Origin: Imbricaverruca yamaguchii
Lineage: Eukaryota > Arthropoda > Thecostraca > Neoverrucidae
Assembly: GCA_034440575.1 (NCBI GenBank)
Contig: JAOTOL010001648.1
Span: 867,501-931,500, forward strand
DNA length: 64,000 nt
Direction of reading: 5' to 3'
Shown: positions 1 to 12,459 of the stretch, piece by piece
Numbering within the stretch: position 1 is the stretch's first letter
Layout of the letters: each line of letters opens with the position of its first letter
The notes under the pieces: generated by a model
Database searches by the model: none
The model's input: only the letters and a program-made list of their open reading frames with translations
Told to the model about the DNA's origin: nothing
Position numbers and translations under genes: made by a program

Positions 1-311
1 GCCGGCGCCGCCGCCGGCACGGCGCGCGCCACCTCGTCGGCGCCGGCGCACGTCCAGAGCCGCCGGTCGGCCAGCCGGCCGCCCAGCCGGAAGAAGGTGT
101 CGCGCTCGATGCTCTGCACGATGTGTGTGTCGCGCCGGCTGCGGCCCTGCGCCTCGCGCAGGAAGCGCAGCACGTCGTCGTTGCGCATCAGGTCGTCGAG
201 GCCGACCAGCACGGCGTCCATGTTCTCCTCGGTGTTCTCGCGGTCGCGGCCGGCCGACATGCTCCTGACGCGCTCCAGCAGTCGCACGCGCAGGAACCGC
301 TTCTTGTCCGC
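1..311 (-). CDS. Zinc-finger gene, most 3' exon in window (partial)
   Basis: This exon continues the large zinc-finger protein and runs off the left edge. The acceptor is CGCCTGCAG at 320-312, preceded by a branch-like CACTAAC about 30 bases upstream. It joins the previous exon in phase 0. The open frame reads ADKKRFLRVRLLERV and then an acidic stretch (ENTEENMDAVLVGLDDLMR). It continues with LRFLREAQGRSRRDTHIVQS and ERDTFFRLGGRLADRRLW, and then becomes Ala/Pro-rich. It holds no zinc finger. The regular hydrophobic spacing suggests amphipathic helices, perhaps a folded C-terminal interaction domain continuing the MKREFLVASLDEMRASVEAT segment of the preceding exon. GC at third codon positions is very high, as in the other exons of this gene. 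I do not recognise the domain. Confidence 0.82.
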
Positions 312-1204
312 CTGCAGGCGTGCGAGCATCACAGCCGTTAGTGCTACTTGTGGTCTTAGTTATCGCTATGCGAATGTCCGCTGTCGGTAGCCCGCTGATA
401 ATCGTCGTCACGTTTTGTCAGCAGTAAGTCATGATAACGTCAGTTTCATCGTCAGCGTCAGCGTCACACATCTCGCTCATCGTCTGTCATAGAAGCTCAG
501 ATGCGCTGCAGCTTGCTTGAACTCCACGAGGGGCCAGGCTCGCTGACTCACCCGCACGGCACCCACACATACAAACTCGGTGTTACGCTCTAGTGCAACG
601 TTGACGTCTCCGTCAGCAGCCTGTTCGGCCACGGCGGAGCGCAGTTCGCGAAATGCGTGTATCATGCCTGCAGTGTGCTTCAGTGCATCTCAAAACCACA
701 CCCTATCGTGGCCTTGACCGAGGACCAGATCGCTCCGACCGGTCAGCGTTGGGGATAGGTGAAGAATGGCCGGCCGCCAGGTGGCTAGTACGAGTAGCAA
801 GCAAAATAGTCATCGAAGATGGGACGGAGATCACCAGCACGCTTCGAGTGCCAAAATGGTATACGGGCGCAGCAAAATGCGGTGTAAATTCAGAGAAAGT
901 TGGTGCTGTAGCTGCAAACACCAGCAAAACTACCTTATCCGCCTATACTTACGAAACAAGCTCACTGCAGTGGACATTGAGAAAGAGCAACAACTACGGG
1001 GGTAGAGGCAGCAAGCCACACATTAAAAGAGACGAAAAATGTGCAAAGAAGATAAATAGGAGAAGTGTGAGTAGAGCACTCATGAGAGGAGCAACAGATC
1101 GAGGGGAGCAACAGAAAGTGAGCATGCTTGTATGTGTCAAACACACACGCACACACAAACACTTGCGCATAGTGGACAGTGGCTGACCGTCCCAGTCCAC
1201 TCAC
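312..1204 (-). other. Intron, 893 bp
   Basis: The donor is GAG|GTGAGT (exon ends at 1205) and the acceptor is TGCAG|GCG (exon starts at 311). The intron is phase 0. Its base composition is clearly less GC-rich than the exons, and I see no repeat or gene in it. Confidence 0.82.
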
Positions 1205-1564
1205 CTCGTTATCCCAGACCATGTCACGATCCAGGAGACAGCCGCTGAACGTGTCGACGATGCGCCAGATGACCTGGATCTGCTCCAGACTGGCGTCGGT
1301 CGCCTCGACGCTGGCGCGCATCTCGTCCAGCGACGCCACGAGGAACTCGCGCTTCATGTTGTGCAGCAGGCTGAACAGGCTCTCCTTCTTGCTGATGCGC
1401 TCCTCGCGCGGCCGCTGCGCAGGCTCGCAGCCGCCGCGGCCGCGGTGGCTCGCCAGTCGCGCGGCGCTCAGGAAGTCGCGCTGGCAGCGCGCGCACTGGA
1501 ACGAGGCGGGCACCGGGCCGGCCGCCAGCGAGCGGAACGGCACCAGGCGAGACCGCGCCGGCGC

Positions 1565-1598
<34 letters not shown>

Positions 1599-4500
1599 TC
1601 GACACGCACAGATGGCTCGGCCAGCGGCTCAGCCGGCAGCTCGGCCGATGGCTCGGTTGGCGGCTCGGTTGGCGGCTCGGTCGTCTGTTTGGCTGATGGC
1701 TCGGTCACTGGCTCGGTTGGCGGCTCAGCCGGCGGCTCGGTCGCTGGTTTGGCTGGCGGCTCGGCCTGCGGCTCTGCCGGAGCCGCTGGAGTCGGGTCGG
1801 TGCGCTCCACGCGAGCGTCCGCGCCGCGTGAAGAGGTGACCGGGTCGGACGACGAGACGGGCTCGTCGCCGGCGGCCGGCGCGGCGCTAGCCTCCAGCGG
1901 CGCGTCCCCGTCCGTAGAGGAGGTCACCTCCTGTGCGCCGGGCGACGGCTGCGCGGTGGCCGTCGTCTGCGCTCTGACCGGCTCGGCGACGGCCACGGTC
2001 AGCGGGGACACCGACGGCGGCCGGCCGCCGTCGACGTCGACGTCCGGCTCCCGCTCGGCCTCGTCGCCGGGCGAGCGGGGCCGCTCCGCCTCGCGGCACG
2101 CGTCCACGTGTCTGCGCAGCTCGTCCGACGACGGCTGCGGCTTGGAGCAGAACGGACACTCGAGCTCGCTCTCCGCCTGGCTGGCGGCGTCCATCAGCGA
2201 GCGCAGGCTGAAGGCGGCCAGGTCGCAGCACTTCTGGATGTGGCGCTCCAGCGTCGACAGCCGGTACAGCTTCTGGCAGCACTTCTTGCACGTGTAGACG
2301 GTGCGCGTGCGGCCCGTCGTCAGCGACACGGTGAACATGTCGTCGGCGTCGGCGGCGCGGCCGCTCGACGGCAGGCTCAGCTCGCTGCCGGGGCGCGAGT
2401 CGGCGCTCAGACGCCGGCTGCGCTTGCGCGTGCCGACCGACTCCACGGAAGCGGTGCGCTTCCGGCCGCACGATTCGGCGGGCTCCGCCGTCGGCTCTCG
2501 CGCGACGTCGTCGACGGCCGCGATCTTGACGTCGGCCGCCACGTCGGCGTCGTCGGCCGCCCCTGGTGCAGCAGGCTGGATCTGTTCGGTCGCCGCCTCG
2601 GTTCCGGCGGCCGGCCTCGGCTTCGGCTTCGGTCGCCGCTGCTTTGGCTCTGGCTTTCGTTGCCGCTGTTTTGATGGCGGCTGTTTTTTGGCTGGAGTTT
2701 TCCTGGCAGGAGCGCTTCGTTTGGGGGCGCTGACCTTTTTCGTCGCGGTAGCAAGCGCCTTCATCTCAGCGTTCTGGTTACCGGCAGCCTCTTCAGCTAC
2801 ATTAAGCTTGCTTTCTTTGACTTGATTGTCAGCTGCCTCTTCAGACGATTTTATGCTTTTGGCTTCACCGATGTCGTTCACCGCCGCCTCTTCGGCCACC
2901 TTGCTAGTTTTAGACTTAGTTTTCTTCGCCGATGCGCGGTTACGTTTTGCAGGCGTTGCTTTCGACCCTTTTCCTGAGTTAGTCACTTTGGTCTCAGCAA
3001 CGTGTGCATCCAAGTCCTTTTCCAGTATTGCTTGTTCTTTCACTTTCTTTGCCGACGGGCGGCTACGCTTTGGGGTAGCCTTCTTCGCCGGAGTGGAGGT
3101 GGTTGTTTTCGTCGGGGTAGGAGTAGCCGTCGTCGCCGTCTCAGCGGACAACTCGGACGTAGTTGCAGGTGCGGCAGCACTTCCTTCATTTTTCTCCTGC
3201 GCTTTTGCCTTCTTCTTCGCCTGGGTAGCTTTGGCAGGCTGATTGACTTTAGCAGCTGGCTTCTTTTTCGCCGGCGTCGGAGTGGCGGTCGTTTTGCCGG
3301 CATTCCCGGCGGCCGTGGACGGTGAGTCGCCGGCCGGCCCGTCCGTGGGCGTCTGCCTCGCACGTGACTTGGTCGCCGGTCCGGCGGCCTCTCCGGCGGC
3401 CCGCTTGTTGGCCCGAGGCGGCGGAGGACCGTCCACCGCGCGCCGCGCCTTCTTGGCCGGCGGCCGGCCCGGCGGTGGAGTGGCGACGGCGGCAGGCGCC
3501 GGCACGGGGGTGGGTGTCGGAGTGGACACGGGGCTGGCGCGACGCGACCGACTCGACACAGAGGCGGGGCTGCCACGGCGCGAACGGGTGGTGGCGGACG
3601 GCGAAGGACTGGGCGGCGGGCGCTTAGTCGGCGCGCCGCCGGACTTGGCTCTGCTGGCGGCACGAGCGCCGGGCCGGGCCTGGCCCGTCGACTGGGCCCG
3701 CTTCGTCTGTCGCTTGCTGTCGCCAGGCGGCGGCCGGGGCAGACTGGCGCTCCTCGAGGCAGTTTTGGCGCTGGCCTTGCCGTTGACTTTGCCGCTGATC
3801 CTACCGCCGGCTTTAGCCGGTGACTTCGCAGACTTGGCGGTCCGCTTTGCCGCAACGGTTTTCGGAGCGTTGTCGCGCTTCGTCTTGGTCCTGCTCGGAG
3901 TCGTCTTCTTTGTGTTCGGCTTGCTGGTGTCTGTGCCGAGTTCACCGACAGCAGCCCCTGGCACAACAGTTCGTCTCGTCGTCGTCACCGCATTCACTCG
4001 TACGAAGATGCGCAGCAGGCGCGACCACCGACTTCTCAGATACAATGCTCTCCGGCTTCTCGACAGACACCATGTTTTCCTGCTTCTCGTCAGATACAAT
4101 GCTTTCCCTCTTCTCATCAGATCCAATGTTCTCCGGCTTTTCGTCACGTGCAGCGTTCTGCGTACGCACCGCATCTGTGCCGGCTTCCTTCGGAGACGAC
4201 ATAGTCAACTTCTGGCCGGAGCCGGGCTCTGAGGCTGGCGGCGGATCAGAGGTCCGATCGGTGAGCCTGTCCCCGCTGGCTGTACTGTCGCCATCTGATG
4301 CTGACCCAGCGTCTACTGCATTGTCCACTGGTCCTACTGGGTCGCCGCTCACCACAGCAACAGAAACGTCACTGCCATGTCCGCTTGGTGACTGTTTCAC
4401 AATGCCCGGTCCACTCGCCCCGCCACGGTCGCCCGTCTGCGTGGCACTCGCTGCGTCCACTGCTGCACCTCCATCCGGGAGACCAGTCAACTCACTCGCG

Positions 4501-5146
4501 TTTTTGTCCGACGCCTCGCCATCCTGTCCGCTCGTCGACACACTCGCCGTCTCGCCGCGGCCCGAGGCGCCCGCTGGCTCGACAGAGCTGGGGCCAGCTC
4601 GCACACACCTCGAATCGTTTGGCTTCTCGGCGGGCGCGTCACTTGTCTGTCGGTCCGGCGAGTCGTCCGCCACTGGCGCGGCAGCCGGCACACGTCCGGC
4701 TCCGGCTCCGGCGGCGCCGACCGCCGCTCCGCCGGCCGACTGAGCGCCTCCACCTAGCTGCTGCTGCTGCTGCTCGGCCTGCAGCTGCGGCGATCGCCTG
4801 ACGGGCGCCGAGCGTCTCGACCGGCGGCTGCGCGACTCGCCGCGCCTGGCCGAGGCGCGCTCGGCGCGACCCCGCTCGTCGGCGGCCGGCGCGCTGGGCG
4901 ACAGCGGCTCGTCCGGACGCGACTCGTCCGGGCGCGGCTCGTCCGCGGCGAGCGCCAGCCGACGCGAGCTGCGCACCGGCAGTCCGCTGGGGCCGGCGGC
5001 CGCCAGGTCCGACTCGCCGCCGACCAGCTGCTGCTTCTGCTGCCGCTTCTGCAGCTGCACCAGGTTCAGCATGGGGAACAGCTGCTTGGAGACGCGCTTC
5101 GCCGGCAGGTTGGCCAGCATCTTCTCGATCGTGTCGGCTGACGTGT
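1205..5146 (-). CDS. Zinc-finger gene, large exon with H1-like basic region and three C2HC fingers
   Basis: The acceptor is TCTTCTTGCAG|AC at 5147 (phase 1) and the donor is AACGAG|GTGAGT at 1205 (phase 0). From the N-terminal side it encodes a helical start (DTIEKMLANLPAKRVSKQLF, about 5130-5070), a Q-rich stretch and Ser/Ala/Asp-rich low complexity. About four 10-residue SDEKxExIV-type repeats follow (4040-4140). A long Lys/Ala/Pro-rich histone-H1-tail-like region spans 3920-2700. Three C2HC-type fingers lie at about 2290-2225, 2160-2097 and 1497-1427, separated by Thr/Glu/Pro repeats (1795-1615) and a polyproline run. The last part (LLHNMKREFLVASLDEMR onward) looks folded. The reading frame shifts once, by one extra base, near 3940-4000; the GGGG run at about 3957-3960 is the likeliest place. 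The role is presumably nuclear, DNA or chromatin binding, inferred from fingers and basic tracts only. Confidence 0.9.
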
Positions 5147-6795
5147 CTGCAAGAAGACGTCGTCGAGTCACGTCACGGCTTCCGTCAGCTCACTCAGCCC
5201 CTCCACCCCGTCCCGTCGTCCAGACGTCCACCAGCGACACATCGGAACAAGACTGGCGTCGACTGTCGCTCCTAGTCGGCGACCGCTTACCAGGCAGGCG
5301 TCGCAGCCGACCCCACCCTACTGCAAGTGCATCGTACTGTAGGTCCATCGCCAGCTACCACCGTATATTAGTCGTGAGTACTTTTGGGAGCTAAAACTGA
5401 ACTAGTACTACTGCAGGGCAGTGGTACTGGCTCAGCCTTTCGTTCACGCTTGAGTGAAGCTTGTGGCATTTCATACTCGGCCATTCATAAGCACAGCGAC
5501 AGGACTCGGTTCGTTTGGTGTTTACTCTACGGCATGGCCCCGGACGCTGCAGGCACATGTTATCAGCAGCGGACAAGAGTTGAATGTGAAACAGATGAAG
5601 CTGGAACCACACCAGAACCCAATCGATGGAAGTCACATGCCTGCTTTGAGGGGATGGGTGGTGATCTCGTACAACTTCCTATCCATTTGAAGCGCTGCTG
5701 TATGGTAGGAAGTATTCCGAAGTAAACGAGCAGTTGAAAGTACCAACAGCACAGAAAACACCAAAATGAATTTCGTCGCATTCAACGTTGCATTTTTCAT
5801 CGCTTTCACAAAAGCGTTTCCGGGACGAGTAATGGAACGTATCACGAAATATACAGTAGCTGCAAGGCCAAAAGCAAGGTTAGGAAAATGAGCAGCGTCG
5901 TGCACAACAGGCCAGAAGTGAAAAGCCTACTGATCAATTCGAGGCACTATTCCATGCAATACCCGCGGACACACTTTGAGCACAGGCAAGAATAATGCTA
6001 CCGTCTGTCCAAACTGCCACCGCAAACGAGACAAGAACAGCTTCCGTACTAACAAATCACTAAATCTAAACGTTCACACACACGCAGACAAACATACACC
6101 GGCTGAACGACAGAGACGCACGAGGATGCACGAGCCTCCCACCCAAGCCACACTCGCGCCCGGATGCGCGCATTTCCACCCCACCATAGCAGCTACAGCT
6201 GATGAGCACGAAATCAGGCAAGTCGGCACGTGACGTGCACGAAGGCAGTCGCTCAGGGCCCGCACACCGTGTACTCACTGCTTCGAAGGCGCATCGGGAA
6301 GGCTGCAAGGGTCGGGGTCGACGTTAGCGACTGGGAGACCCACCAGCCGTCAGTGGCCGGCCGGCGACGGCACTGAGCTGACGACGATCGCGGTCAGCTG
6401 GCTACGCCACTCGCCAGTCAGCTGACGAGGCGTGCCGGTGTCCCAGCCAGACGGAGCGGACAGGCGGGTGCGTGCTGGGCACGCGCTCGCTTACCTTGTT
6501 CGCGACAAACGGCGCGTGTTGGACGCGCTCGGCTGCGTGGTCTTCCCGACGTGTCCGGTGCGAGTCCATCTGTCTCCCACCCCGGATACCACATCGACAA
6601 TGCCTCATACGGACCCGATCGACAGAGAGCACACAACACGTCCCGGCGCCATGCACACATCCTATCAGCCTGAAGCAACGGCAACCGCAACGGCAGTCGC
6701 AGCCGCAGCCAGCTCACCCTTTGTCACTCGCTCACACCACCCGGACAGCCCTGGCCCATGCTCGAGCTCCTCCCCGTGCCCTCCCCCGGCCTCAC
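5147..6795 (-). other. Intron, 1649 bp
   Basis: The donor is AGAG|GTGAG (exon ends at 6796) and the acceptor is CTTGCAG|AC (exon starts at 5146). The intron is phase 1, so that G plus AC completes an Asp codon. The middle, about 5400-6300, is unique sequence of moderate GC. I found no repeat or coding segment in it. Confidence 0.85.
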
Positions 6796-9700
6796 CTCTG
6801 CTCTGCTTGGGCTTGGGCGGCTTGTCCCGCTTCGGCCGGCTGGCGGTGGCTAGGATGCGCTTCATGCCGCGACGACTCTGGAACCGACGACGTCGGCGCG
6901 CCCCGAAACCGCGCCACTTGCGTTTCCGGGGCGTGCCCCACGTGTTCCAGTCGGCGTCCCCAGCACACTCGAGCACGTGCCGGTGCAGCTCGGCCAGCGA
7001 GTGGCAGGCGCGGTCGCACGTGCCGCACGGCACCGGGAAGTCGAGGTTGTCGCGCTCCGACGACGTGCCGCTGCCGAACTGGCCGAACACCGCCTCGGCC
7101 AGCAGGTCCAGGTCGTCCGGCAGGCTGGTGTGGCCGCACAGCACATGCGCGTGCCGGTACGCCTTGTGCTCGTCCAGCTCGTACAGGCTGCCGTAGACGG
7201 CGCCGCACGCGTGGCACACGAAGCACAGCAGCCGCTCCCACTCGCCGTTCAGCCGCTCCTGCTCGTCTTCGTCGTCGTCGTCAGCGGCGGCGGCGGCGGC
7301 GTACTGCTTGCGCATGGAGCGGTAGGTGGCGGCGGCCGGCGGCAGCTCGGCCGGCTCCTGCTTGACGGGACTCGGCGGGCGGGCGGCAACCGACCGCAGT
7401 CCCAGGGCGGTCATCAGGTCGGTCAAGTCGGTCACGTCGGGCGCGCTGTCGTCACAACTGTCCGGCGCCGGCGGCCGGTCCCGCGCGCTCAGCCGGCGCC
7501 ACAGCTGGGATGCCACGTCCAGCTGGCGGTAGTCGGCCAGCCAGTCGGCCGTCACGGCCGTCGGCAGGTCTGCGTCGGCCAGCGGGCGGCGCCGGTGCGG
7601 CCGCCGCTGCAGCACCTCGCTCGTGCCGTCCAGGTAGTTGGCCAGGTTGTCGGCCACGTTGCGCCGCACGCCCGCGTAGAAGGCCGCCTCGTCGGCGGCG
7701 CGCTGCCGGCCCGTCTCCGCCTCGTCCTGCTCCTTGTGGCGCGACACGACCGCGTGCTCCTTGACCGGCACCGGCTTGTGCGGGTGCGCCATGCGCATGT
7801 GGCAGCACATGCGCTTGTACGTGGGGAAGCTCTTGTCGCACACGTTGCACGGGTACATGCACCGCTCGCCGACCGGCTTCAGCTCCTCCAGCCGCTCGAG
7901 CGCATCCAGGTCGGTCGACTCGAGGCTGATGGCGCCGTTGCTCGACTCGGCCATCTCCCTGCAGGCCTCCTGGAACTTGCGCAGCTGGTGCAGGTTGCCG
8001 ATGCCGACGCTCACCTTGACGCCGCCGATGTTGATCTTGGCGATGGTCTGCGCGCCGGCCTCGGCCGGCCGCGCGTCGCGGTTGTGGATCTTCTCGTGCC
8101 GCTTCTTGACCGACTCGCACGGCAACACCTGGTCGCAGAAGCGGCACGCGAACGTGCGGCACTCGTGCACCTCGCGGTGCTTCTCCAGCTCGCGCCGGCC
8201 GGCGAACGTCTCGTCGCACTTGCCGCACTCGAAGCGGCGGCCGGCGGCCGGCGCGTCGCGCGTGCGGCCCGAATGCGCCGCCGCCGCAGTGTGCTCCACC
8301 ACCGCCGCCAGCGAGTCGTACAGCGAGCGGCACGGGTAGCAGCAGTACAGGAACGGGTAGCGCGAGCGCGCGTCGCGCTCGGTCGCCTCCCGGAAGTCGC
8401 TGGTGTCGCTGAGCGTGGTCAGCTCGGCGCTGGCCATGTCGCTCTCGTGGATGAAGCGGTGGTTGATGTGCGTGCGGTAGTAGTGCCGCTTGAGGCTGTG
8501 CAGCCGCTGGTAGCTGGTCTGGCAGATGTCGCACACGTAGCGCGGACGGCCGTCCTCGCCGGTGCGGATGTGCAGCGCGTCCACCGCCTCGAAGTTGTAG
8601 AACGAGTCGCTCTTTTTCGGCTTGGCTGGCTGCGACGGCGCGGCCGGCGCCGTCGCAGCCGCCGCCGGCGGCGGCGGCGGCACCGGCGGCGGTGGAGGCG
8701 GCGGCAGCTCGCTGGCCGACTTGGACGGCGACGCGGCGCCGCCGGACTGAACCGAGTACTCGTCGTCCTTGTTCTTGGTGATGCGGAGCGGTGGGATCTT
8801 GGGCATCGGGCTGGTCTGGGACGCGGCGCCGGCTGCCGGCACCGCCGTGTACAGCACCACGGCCATTGCCTGCTCGCGCTTGTGCTGCTTGTCCTTTTTC
8901 TTCTTGGCGAGGAGATTCGGGCTGTTGGAGCGTGAGCCCTCGGATGACGTCCGCGGCCCGTCGGACTTGTCCGACTTCTCCGACTTGTGCTTGGTTTTGG
9001 AATGAACTGAGTTTTCCTTGGGCTTGGGCGACGCTTTCATTCCGCTCGCCATATCTCCACCGTCCCGCTCTCGGGCCGAAATCGCTGTCGTGGTCACGGT
9101 CGGGATAGTGATCACAGTCAGGTTCGGGGTCAGGGTCGGGGTCGTGGTCGTGGTCGGTGTCAAGGTTATGGCAGCATTCACTGTCGCATCGCCGACCGCA
9201 CTGACCGGCCTGGGGGACGCCTCGCCGTTGTCCAGCTTCCCGATGGCGCCGTCGGGCGAATTCGACGGTTTCGGAGAGAGTCCGCCACTTGCCGATACCG
9301 AGATCCTCTGCGAGGGCCCCCCGTCACCGCCGGCAGACACCGGTGTCTGCTCGGAGAGCACTGTGGCACCTCCGGTGGACACCGGCGTCTTCTGGGGGGA
9401 AATCCCGCCACCAATGGCAGTCACTGACGTGTTCAGATGTGTCCCTCCGACACTAAACACTGACACTGCGGCTTGGCCTGCGTCTTCGCCACTATTCCTG
9501 AGCGCGACGGAAGCGAGCTTCGCCAGCTTTCCGACCTTCTCCTTTCTGCTGTCCTTGCCGTCCGTGGCCGACTTTGGTCGCGTCTCTGAGCTGGTCCGGC
9601 GCACATCTGTGTCCTGGGCGCGCGCCTTCCTAACCGAGTCGGTGGCGGCGTGGCCCGACTCCAGCGGCGTGCGCTGTCGGTTGGCCAGCGTGTCGACGTG

Positions 9701-10315
9701 CGCCGAGGCGGGCGGCACCTCGGGACGCCACGTGCGAGCCACCTCGATCAGGCCGACAGCCGACGCCAACGCCGACGTCGACGCCGATGCCGAAGCCGAA
9801 GCCGATGCCGACGCCGACGCTGACGCCGACACCGGCGGCGGCGCCGTCGCCGCCGCTCCGATCGAACGCAGCTGAGGCGGCGGCCGCTTGCGCCGCTTCT
9901 GCGGCTGCTTCGTCACCACCGTGATCTGCAGCTCCTTGGGCAGCTGGATGCCCATGTCGAGCGACACCTGGTCGGCAGTGGAGCGGTCCTGCGGCGCCCC
10001 GGGCGCCTCCGCCTCCGTCTCGGCCGCCTCCGCCTCGGCCGCCTCCGCCTCGCAGGAGGCCATCTCGAGCGCCTCCAGCTCGGCCATCTCGCGCATCTCA
10101 GCCTCCAGGTCCTGCGTCGGCCTGGCGGGCGGCGTGTTGCGCGCGCGGCCGGCCGAGCCGAAGGCGGAGGAGGTGGACGTGTGCGCCGGCGCCGGCACCA
10201 GCGGCAGCGGCCGGCCCGGCCGGCGCGTGTGGGCCGGCAGGCGCGGCCCGAACGGCGCCGGCGGTACCGGCGCCGGCTGGACGGCGTGCGCCGGCGGCGG
10301 CCGCCGGAACATCAG
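6796..10315 (-). CDS. Zinc-finger gene, large exon with seven C2H2/C2HC fingers
   Basis: The acceptor is GTGTTGCAG|CTG at 10316, with branch-like CACTGAC upstream (phase 0). The donor is AGAG|GTGAG at 6796 (phase 1). About 1,173 codons are open without a break. The order is a Pro/Ala-rich start, an acidic Glu/Ala helix-like run (10110-10000), a KRRKR basic patch, a Ser-Ala repeat (9840-9770), Ser/Thr-rich disorder, a polyproline run (8710-8650) and then the fingers. Fingers lie at about 8533-8468 (CDIC..H..H), 8344-8273, 8227-8165, 8146-8084, 7849-7784, 7216-7151 and 7027-6965. The last ends in Cys (C2HC). They are not joined by TGEKP linkers. Between the fourth and fifth is a conserved-looking KINIGGVKVSVGIGNLHQLR. 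The end is strongly basic (RKRKW, RRRRR), probably a nuclear localisation signal. It is likely a nuclear regulator; I do not recognise the family member. Confidence 0.92.
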
Positions 10316-10369
10316 CTGCAACACGGGCGTCCGTCAGTGACCGGCCGGCCCGCACACACATAAACCAGG

Positions 10370-10606
10370 TGGTTATTTGGACTTTAGGGCACATAGTTGA
10401 TTATACCTGCCCACACTTAGTAGGTGGGCATCTGGATTCTCATACGACGCAACCCACTGCTTGGTCGCATGGCATCGTCAACCTCTCATCCTTGGTCGCG
10501 AGTGGACTCGGTAATCCCGTCGGTTGTGCGATTTGAACCTACGACCAGGGCCAAGAGTCAACTCGCTACCGATTGAGCTGCCGCGGCCTCCCTCAGATAC
10601 ACGGTG
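10370..10606 (-). repeat. tRNA-derived SINE, core family
   Basis: Read on the minus strand, it starts with a tRNA-like head (A-box-like GGCAGCTCAATCGGTAG, B-box-like GGTTCAAATC). A core containing GCGACCAAGGATGAGAGGTTGACGATG follows. The tail (written on the plus strand) is ATTTGGACTTTAGGGCACAT. The A and B boxes fit RNA polymerase III promoters, but the body shows it is a SINE and not a tRNA gene. It sits inside an intron of the zinc-finger gene. Confidence 0.7.
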
Positions 10607-11284
10607 GGGGCGAGTAGTCAAGGGGTCAGACAGCCTTGGTCGGCGACCCAATGCTTTGGGCCTGGGCGCTTCGACCAATTGATCATTTGGGCGACCCAAT
10701 GCAAAATACAGTCCTACTGCACAGAAAACGGCTCGCTTAAGCACACCTACCATTAAGCATGTCAATACATACAAGCTTTGAGTGTGCCTGCAGGCGTTCA
10801 ATTTTGCTTACAGCGAAGACTGAAAGTAGGCAAATTTTGGGATCGAAGCCCGGGCTCAGCCAGTCTGCTGTGACTACGCCCGGTTGGTGCCCAGTCAAAA
10901 TACACTGCAGCCAGGCTTATCACATGAAGACAGTTCATTTTACCGGGCCGACGTTGTCCCAGAATAGGCTGTCCGAGCACGATGTGCGAGAGTTAACATG
11001 TAAATGGCGCCACAAGCCCACAACAAAGCTCGAGCATACTACAACATTTAGCGCATGTCATTTCCGTTCCGACGAAATAAGGAGCAGTGCACTAATTCAG
11101 CACTGCCCACTGTCCCACTTCCCCCGGTTCAAAGCCATCCCGCCGTCACCACTCGCATGTGCGCAAATCGTCACGTGCCATTCCAGCGTGCAGCGCCCGC
11201 CACAATTTACTCAATGCGCTTCTGATTACCCGGCCAGAAAAGACCCGCCAGTGTTGACCTTCAGCCGCTCGCTCCATTGTTTGC

Positions 11285-11500
11285 CAGACGTTGCAGACGG
11301 TGTCGAGCCGGCGCACCGCCTCGTCGCCTATCCCTGAACGTGCGCAGTGTCATCGCGCAGAATGTGCCTCCTCCCACATCCCTGAACGCGCCCCACGCAG
11401 TGTCGAGCACTCGTGCCGCCCCGTCCCCTATCCCTGAACATGTCGTACGCGGTGTCGAGCCAGGGTACCGTCTCGTCCCCTATCCCTGAACGTCACCTAT
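11285..11500 (+). repeat. Imperfect tandem repeat, ~50-65 bp unit
   Basis: Three to four diverged copies each contain GTGTCGAGC and end in CCTATCCCTGAACRT. The array is immediately followed by the dispersed repeat at 11500-11800, and the related element at 15880 also begins with CCTATCCATGAACC. The tandem part may therefore belong to the same element. Confidence 0.55.
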
Positions 11501-11800
11501 CCGTCAACCCAATACGGCAAAAAATGTGAGAAGTGAACGAACTCGGGTCAGAAACCGTCACCATAAATTAAAGTTGTCAATAGGCGTTTGTTCGTTTTGA
11601 TGGATGTACAGCAGGATCTGAGTTTGATGCCTGAAGGTTACAACTACTCAGAATGGCAAAACTTTTAGAATTTATAGAACATCCTTCACTTCGACCCATC
11701 CCGGGTACATGACCTTTAGCGTCCTGGACCTGACATTTTAACGAAATATGCAATGCGGAAGAAGCTATTGAAAATTTAGTGTCTTTGGGTCTACTCATTC
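11500..11800 (+). repeat. Dispersed repeat, copy 1
   Basis: This stretch aligns with 15905-16255 through shared blocks such as GTCAGAAACCGTCACC, AATAGGCGTTTG and CAACTACYCAGAATGGCAA. Others are CCGGGTNNATGA and TGGACCTGACAT. Neither copy has a recognisable reading frame or clear terminal repeats, so the class is unknown. Confidence 0.7.
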
Positions 11801-12459
11801 AGCCGCTATCATGAAAAACTTGAGGGGGCCCTTCGAATGCTTCCCATCGGCCAGCCCGGGGAGGGTTAAGCTATGGTGCAAAACGGTTGGATGTTGATCA
11901 ATTGCCGAAGACGTCCTGGGTATACCAACTGAGCTGCCCCGAACTCTACACTTCGGCAACAGAAGCCGAAGACGAAGATCCAACGTAGCACCGGTTCTAG
12001 CATGACTTCCAGTTGGGTTCTCAGTCGTTCGAAGAGTTGAAATGTGAATACCTGTTTGATCTTTCGACTGAAGAGACCGTGCACAACACACCAAAACATG
12101 AAGTAGTGCAGGGAAACGCTGATCAGGACACGACTGCACTTCACGGGGTGCGAGGCCGCGACGAGCGATGGAAACGCTGGCACAGGACCCGACCCTGCTC
12201 AAGTCATTCGAATCAACCCAGTCAGTGTAAACATCGCGAAAACATCCCAATTACGATTGCACTGCGGCGCAATCGATAGCAAACCTCCACTACTCCTTCG
12301 CTTCGCTTAACGACTTCACCGGACGTCAGTTGATCCGTTAAAGCATCATCAATCGCATGCCGTTTAATTTTTCCCGTTGTAGATCCACCGCCGATCCCGT
12401 CAGAGAATGGCGCCACTCATTGAAGAACGATAGCAATCTGTGCATCGTCATTCTCTATG

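Noticed and set aside
6977..8935. 652-codon open frame on the plus strand
   Set aside because: It is antisense to the seven-finger exon. The frame is open because of GC-rich codons opposite, and it shows no domain.
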